Under the pieces are notes generated by a model. That model was not told the origin of the DNA. It saw only the letters and a program-made list of their open reading frames with translations, and searched no databases. Position numbers and translations under genes: made by a program. From Mesocentrotus franciscanus (lineage: Eukaryota; Echinodermata; Echinoidea; Camarodonta; Strongylocentrotidae), in the NCBI GenBank assembly GCA_037976565.1, contig CP137682.1:5454827-5518826 (forward strand): a DNA stretch of 64,000 nt. Direction: 5' to 3'. Positions 58,649-64,000 of this stretch are shown one piece after another. Position 1 is the first letter of the stretch. Each line of letters opens with the position of its first letter.

Positions 58649-58815
58649 GGCGCGGATCCAGGGGGGAGGCCGAGCGGGCCTTGGCCCCAAAAAAAAGAGA
58701 GAGAGAAGGAAAAGAAGAGAAAGAAGGAAGAAGAAAAGGGGGAAAAGAAGGAGGTCGGGGGAGAAGCCGAAAGGGCCTTGCCTCCTAGGCTGTTGCCTCC
58801 CCCCCCCCCCAGTAA
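58649..58815. mobile_element. Possible truncated hAT-type MITE
   Basis: CAGGCGCGGATCCAGGGGGG matches the left ends at 6489 and 39483. A matching right end was not seen; A/G-rich filler follows. Confidence 0.45.
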
Positions 58816-59154
58816 AAAAAATAAGAGAGAAGGAAGGAAATTTACAGTCAAGCAAGAAATTTCCGAGTTTTTTCTTCACTTTTTAGTAAATTATACTTTT
58901 TATGCGTTTGTTGGAAAATAATAAATTCCTAAATTTACAGTCAGGCAAGAAATATGCTTATTTAGAGGCCTACATGTCAGGGCCCGCGGAACTGCGGGGA
59001 TCGAGGGCCTCGAGCCCCCCAACTTTTTTTGAAAAAGTATATTAAAGAAAATTAGAAAGAAATAATAGTGACCTGCCAGTGTCACAAAATAATGGGGTAT
59101 AAAAATATGCTCATCTGACCGTGATTAAATGCCTACACTGTTTAAAAAAACAGA

Positions 59155-60080
59155 AGATTTTACAGGAAAAAAAAAACAGAATCATTCTGTAAATTGTTGT
59201 AACTGGAAATTTTCTGCAAATTAACAGGACAGATTCCTAAAAAAAGATAAGAATTTTTTTTTTTACAGGAAATTTGTATGCTTACATACCTCATGTACCA
59301 ATTTTCTGTAATTTTACAGAGTGCTTTGTGAAGTAAAGTAATCCTCATGTTTAAAGGAAAGATCTGTTTTTTTACAAATTGTTTTGTGAATCATTGTAGC
59401 CGCAGAGTACTGTAATTTTAAAGAATAATTCCAAAAGAAACGAAATAACTGGGTTTCAACAGAGTTTTTCATTAATTTTACTTGAAATGAAAAGAAGAAA
59501 TTTTGTTTTACAGCAATTTGTTATGCTTACAGACCAAATGTTCCGATTTTCTGTAATTTTATACAGAGTGCTTTTTGAAATAGAGTAATCCTTATTTTTA
59601 AAGGAAAGATCTGTTTTCTTACAAAATTGTTTTGTGAATCATTGTAGCCGCAGACTACTGTAATTTTAAAGAATAATTCCAAAAGAAACGAAATAACTGG
59701 GTTTCAACAGAGTTTTCATTTATTTTACTTGAAATGAAAAGAAGAATTTTTTTTTTACAGGAATTTGTTATGCTTACAGATCTAATGTTCCGATTCTCTG
59801 TAATTTTATACAGAGTGCTTTTTGAAATAGAGTAATCCTCATTTTTAAAGGAAAGATCTATATTTTCTTACAAAATTGTTTTGCGAAACATTGTACCTGC
59901 ATGCAGACCATCTGTAATAATTCTAAAAGAAACGAAATAACTGGTTTTCAACAGAATTTTTCATTTATTTTATTCGAAATGAAAAGAAGAAAAGTTTTTT
60001 TTTACAGGAAATTGTTATGCTTACAGGACCCCATGTACCGATTTTCTTTAATTTTACAGAGTGCTTCGTGAAATTAATAA
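59155..60080. repeat. ~246-bp tandem array (about 4 copies)
   Basis: The block TTTTCTGTAATTTTA...CAGAGTGCTTT recurs at about 59300, 59547, 59793 and 60040. Units also share AAAGGAAAGATCTGTTTT and AAGAAACGAAATAACTGG. Confidence 0.88.
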
Positions 60081-60239
60081 AAATGTACCGTTTTCAATAA
60101 TTTAATTATGCGCAAATTCCTATTAGTCGTAGCCTCGTAGGCCTACAGCGCAATCTGGCGCTTGTAATTATGATTCGACTTTTTAATATCACTGTGAACA
60201 TGACGGACAAAGAAAGAGGACAAAATATACGGTTCCTAT

Positions 60240-61241
60240 TCTACCCTCAACAATTGCTGTGGTGGACAAAGGAACATCCCTTCACTGCTATTATGTAAAA
60301 TGTGTAGAACAGGTGTCATCTTCCAGGGCCGGAACCTGTTCTACCTTGTAATAGAGGGGTCTGTTGTAAATGATCGAATTGCCACCTTCAGTGAAGCTGT
60401 CATTTGCCTCTTCACATGCTTCTACACGCTTTCTTTGGAGTACCCGCCAGAGGCTGCGGTCACAATGGAGTTTATCCAAAGGTGAGCTTTTTACTAACTT
60501 TTCTTTGGTTTCAATGTTATTGCTACACAACTTTTTCCTGGCTTGAAAGAGCACGATGACTGATGCACAACATGACCAGTGGTGACGTCGGTAATGTCAT
60601 GGCATGTCATCACAAGGACATGATGAAATCATTAGGCCTCTCGGAGACACACACAAACATCATGAAATTATCATGATTTGCTCCACATTGCAGTACCCTT
60701 TGTTAATTGTATTAGTAGACGATCACCTCAAGTGACCATATTGATTTGTCAAAAATTTCTTGCCATGTTAATTATTCACAGGCCAGTATCTGAAAAATGA
60801 CAATTTCCTATGCGCTGACCAGGGCAAATGGTGTGTAGAGAGATACTGGAAGGCATCTTTGCCTGTGGTTTTCCTTACTCTCAGAATTCTCATTGTTCAA
60901 CGCCCCCTTTCCCCACCCACGACTTTATGGTGGTGTATCGTACCCTGTGTGGCAGCTAGGCTTTTGAGTTCTGCTATACATGTATTTAGAAATGTGCAGA
61001 TTCTTACACAAGATAACTTCTTTTATAAATGTAATGCTTCCTGGGAGAAATTTCAATTATTTAAACATATTTGTGGCTTGCTGTTCTTGTATTTTTAGGG
61101 AACTGATCAGCATCAACCCAGAGGGCCAGTAGTCACACAGAGTGGAGGCAAGAAGAAGAAAAAATCTACCGTTGCTCCTAAGATTGTAGCCCTCCTCCGC
61201 GGGATCATGGAATTCGAGTCGGACTGGCATACCGATCAGTA
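60240..61241 (+). pseudogene. Broken two-exon copy of a SAMD3-like multicopy gene (C-terminus)
   Basis: The first exon ends at 60481 before GTGAGC and reads VIFQGRNLFYLVIEGSVVND, FSEAVICLFTCFYTLSLEYP and AAVTMEFIQR. The second starts after TATTTTTAG at 61098, continuing in phase as ELISINPE, then hits TAG after GQ. Two bases of frame shift restore GGKKKKKSTVAPKIVALLRG and an IMEFESDWHTDQ end at 61241. The pattern 'LEYPxxxxxxxEFIQRxxxxINPE...KV..L' is familiar from SAMD3-like multicopy proteins in fish and invertebrates (recalled, not searched). The function of that family is unknown to me. The shift makes this copy a pseudogene unless it is a sequencing error. The 5' end is undefined. Confidence 0.55.
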
Positions 61242-62854
61242 ACGGACTTGGTGCAATATGTTTGCTCAGCACATAGACTTTGGGACCCTGTATCCTGCAA
61301 ATTTTTGACAGTTCATTTATTTTTATTAAGTAACTTTAATTTTTATTTTTTCTGTTAAGTTATTGCGCCTGGTCATGCATGTTATTATGCTTTATAGATT
61401 TTGTCAAAAGAAATTTACAGCTTGGCAACATTGTTCATGCAAGATTTTCAAATTTATCACAAACACTATACACCTTCAGCAGTTCATTTGTAACGTTGCA
61501 CCTCCATTGGCAACATCTGAAAATGTTATTGACCAGAATGTGGTCCTAATCAGTAACCTAGGGCATAGATATAAGCCCCTTATTTTTGGAATGTTTCTCT
61601 TTAATCAACCAACTTTTTGTTTGGATGTCCTGCACCTTGTGAGTAATACTGGTATCATTGTTGAACCTTGCAATGCTATGTTATTTGATTATGATAAAGG
61701 CTGTTTATGTTAAAAGTACGTCTTGGAAAGAGTTGAAACTTTTCAAGTTAATGTGTCTGAGTTGCATTTAAATGTCAAAGATGAAACTGTTTCAGAGATG
61801 ACCGGTGAAAAACATAATTCCAGATGAACTGCCAGTTGGCACAAACTGCATAACCAGAGTTACTATAGTAGGTTTTATGCATCCAGATCTGAAGGGATTG
61901 GATTTTAGGTCAGAGCCAAGATAATCTTTTCCAAGGAGCATGAGTTACAATGTCTTTTTCTTCACCGGCATATATCAATATTTTACTGTTGTCAACTCTA
62001 GATTCTCGATACAAGTAATCTAAAGCTAATTCAGCTGAATGTTTTTGACTAACTCAAATGTTTAAAAAGAAAATCTCTGAATTTTGTACATGTATGTGTA
62101 ATTGTGATGCAGATTTTGTAAATTAGCTGTGGGTAAAGGTTGGCCTAAGAAATGATTACAAACTTACTACCGATTGGCACGAACTGCTCCTTCTCTAGCT
62201 GTATTTGTCTCCACATGCATCTAGTACAAGTACAGGTATATACGTAATTAATTCGTGATGATATTTGACCATTTTTGAACGAAGAAGGCCTCATTGGCTC
62301 CTATATATATGTCATACAATTTTTTAAACTTTAAACATGTCTGATACTTTGATGTTGGTGTTTTTAGGGTTTTATTGTTGATTTATGCTACATGAAGGTA
62401 CATTATAATGCCATGTGGTATGTGTTTTCTTCCGGGATTTGGTATGAAGAAAGATTCGCGAAAAAGCTCTTGAATAACCAGCCGATGGATTGTCAGTTCA
62501 GTTAGTGATGTATTTTAGGTCTGCTTGACTGAAGGGTGACATTTTGAAAATGTTGACCCTTAGAATTGTGTCAGTGTTGATGTACACTCCTTCCACTAGT
62601 GTCTTCTCACTTGGTCTGTACCTGCCGTCACAGACTAAGTGAGAACGCGTTACAGAAGGATTGTATATTGTTGATTGTGTTTAAACCCAGAAACACTTTT
62701 CAGTAGGAATATTAATTGCCAGTGTAAATGTGCATGGTCAGAACATCAGTAAATGTTAATATTTGAGTCTGTAATTAGGTTTTTTGCATATTATTGATCA
62801 ATAAACCCTTAAAATAACAGAATGTTGCAGTTGATTGTTTGATGGACTGGTGTT

Positions 62855-63640
62855 TCTTGTATTTATCACATACAGATAGTCTGTTATAAAACCGATAAGT
62901 AGTAAATTGCGATGAGAAATATGCAGTAAAATCACAGGAGTTCTCAAGACTTCTGCAAGTGCTTTTCTGTTTGTTTAAAGAAGAACTCTTGTATTTATCA
63001 CATACAGATAGTCTGTTATAAAACCGATAAGTAGTAAATTGCGATGAGAAATATGCAGTAAAATCACAGGAGTTCTCAAGACTTCTACAAGTGCTTTTCT
63101 GTTTGTTTAAAGAAGAACTCTTGTATTTATCACATACAGATAGTCTGTTATAAAACCGATAAGTAGTAAATTGCGATGAAAAATATGCAGTAAAATTACA
63201 GGAGTTCTCAAGACTTCTGCAAGTGATTTTCTGTTTGTTTAAAGAAGAACTTGTATTTATCACATACAGATAGTTTGTTATAAAACCGATAAGTAGTAAA
63301 TTGCAATAAGAATTATGCAGTTAAATTACAGGAGTTCTCGAGACTTCTGCAAGTACTTTTCTGTTTTTTTAAAGAAGAAATTGTATTTATCACATACAGA
63401 TTGTCTGTTAAAAACAGATAAGTAGTAAATTCCGATATGAACTGTGCAGTAAAATTACAGGAGTTCTCGAGAATTCTGCAAGTACTTTTCTGTTTTTTTA
63501 AAGAAGAAATTGTATTTATCACATACAGATTGTCTGTTAAAAACAGATAAGTAGTAAATTGCGATAAGAACTGTGCAGTAAAATTACAGGAGTTCTCGAG
63601 ACTCTGCTGCAGGCACTTTTCTGTTTTTTTATAGAGAAAT
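62855..63640. repeat. ~130-bp tandem array (6 copies)
   Basis: CTTGTATTTATCACATACAG recurs at about 62856, 62990, 63120, 63249, 63379 and 63508, with CGATAAGTAGTAAATTGCGA and AGGAGTTCTC in each. Two minus-strand open frames (62775-63263; 63313-63729) are simply the translated repeat. Confidence 0.92.
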
Positions 63641-64000
63641 TTTCTAACAGTGTATAACCCCTGAGCTTCCGGGGGCTCTGCCCCCTTGATTCCACCTAGG
63701 GGATCTAAGGCGGGCCCCTGGATGCTCATCTGACGGTAATTTAATGCCTAAAACCCCTGAGCTTCTGGGGACTCCGCCCCCTGGACCCCACACCAATTAT
63801 TGTCTTGCCAGTGTCACAAATAAGGTATCAAAATAGGCTCATCTGACAGTAATTAAACGCCTAAAACACCTGAGCTTCTGGACCTCCGCCCCCTGGACCC
63901 GACGCTAAATAGTGTCCTGCTTCTGTCAATAAGGTATAACAAAAATGCTCATCTGACCGTAATTAAACGCATAAAACCCCTGTGCTTCCGGGGGCTCTGC
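63640..64000. repeat. ~130-bp tandem array, runs off the right edge
   Basis: At least three units of CTGAGCTTCCGGGGGCTC, GCCCCCTGGACCC, TGCCAGTGTCACAAATAAGG and GCTCATCTGACCGTAATTAA. A diverged single unit is at about 59070-59140. Confidence 0.85.

Larger units (their letters stand above)
50794..64000. other. Repeat-dominated region upstream of the visible XRN2 exons
   Basis: No XRN2 N-terminal exon recognised over 13.2 kb. Contents: Foldback-like element, two short-word satellites, decayed Ty3 element with SINE and LINE insertions, a 246-bp array, a broken SAMD3-like gene and two ~130-bp arrays. 61250-62850 shows AT-rich sequence with a 116-codon plus frame (61363-61713) of no recognisable family. 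Confidence 0.6.

Noticed and set aside
62775..63729. Two minus-strand frames of 162 and 138 codons
   Set aside because: Each is the 130-bp tandem repeat read through; no similarity to a known domain.

Overview
This is a eukaryotic, intron-rich, AT-rich nuclear window in which coding sequence is a small fraction and most of the DNA is introns, transposon remnants and tandem repeats. The genes, the tRNA-derived SINEs with simple-sequence tails, the CR1/L2-like LINE ends and the Mag/SURL-like Ty3 element fit a marine invertebrate deuterostome. An echinoderm is my best inference, but no single sequence here proves it.

Three host genes were rebuilt exon by exon from matching splice phases, all on the minus strand. 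(1) 702-5931: the first three coding exons seen of an SLC45-family sugar transporter; the rest runs off the left edge. (2) 12012-22601: TMEM201/Samp1 (Ima1 family), an inner nuclear membrane protein, eleven exons from the zinc-binding N-terminal domain to the stop; only the first coding exon was not found. (3) 32887-50793: the 3' half of XRN2/Rat1, the nuclear 5'-3' exoribonuclease, with an RGG-rich tail that includes three tandem copies of a ~50-residue G/Q/Y-rich unit. The XRN2 exons upstream of 50793 are not visible in the window. One broken plus-strand two-exon gene (60240-61241) resembles the C-terminus of SAMD3-like multicopy proteins.

The remainder by region: 5.9-12 kb holds a hAT-type MITE with an 8-bp target duplication, a LINE 3' end and a hairpin MITE. 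22.6-32.8 kb holds a LINE end, an inverted pair of 'GTGCCCC' repeat arms around a foldback MITE, and a SINE. The XRN2 introns carry a nine-copy nuclear-receptor-like (DR1) tandem array, a LINE with two further elements nested inside it, a SINE whose tail forms the splice acceptor of the next exon, a kilobase pyrimidine tract, a pair of perfect X-box palindromes and a GC-rich tandem duplication. From 51 kb on come a 2.35-kb Foldback-like element, a decayed Ty3/gypsy element (protease, RT, RNase H, integrase) interrupted by a SINE, a LINE and short-word satellites, and then several tandem arrays to the right edge.

The three real genes have unrelated jobs (membrane transport, nuclear envelope, RNA decay), and nothing suggests they act together. 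The strongest candidates for something undescribed are the tandem-repeat XRN2 tail, the Foldback-like element and the SINE-made splice acceptor.
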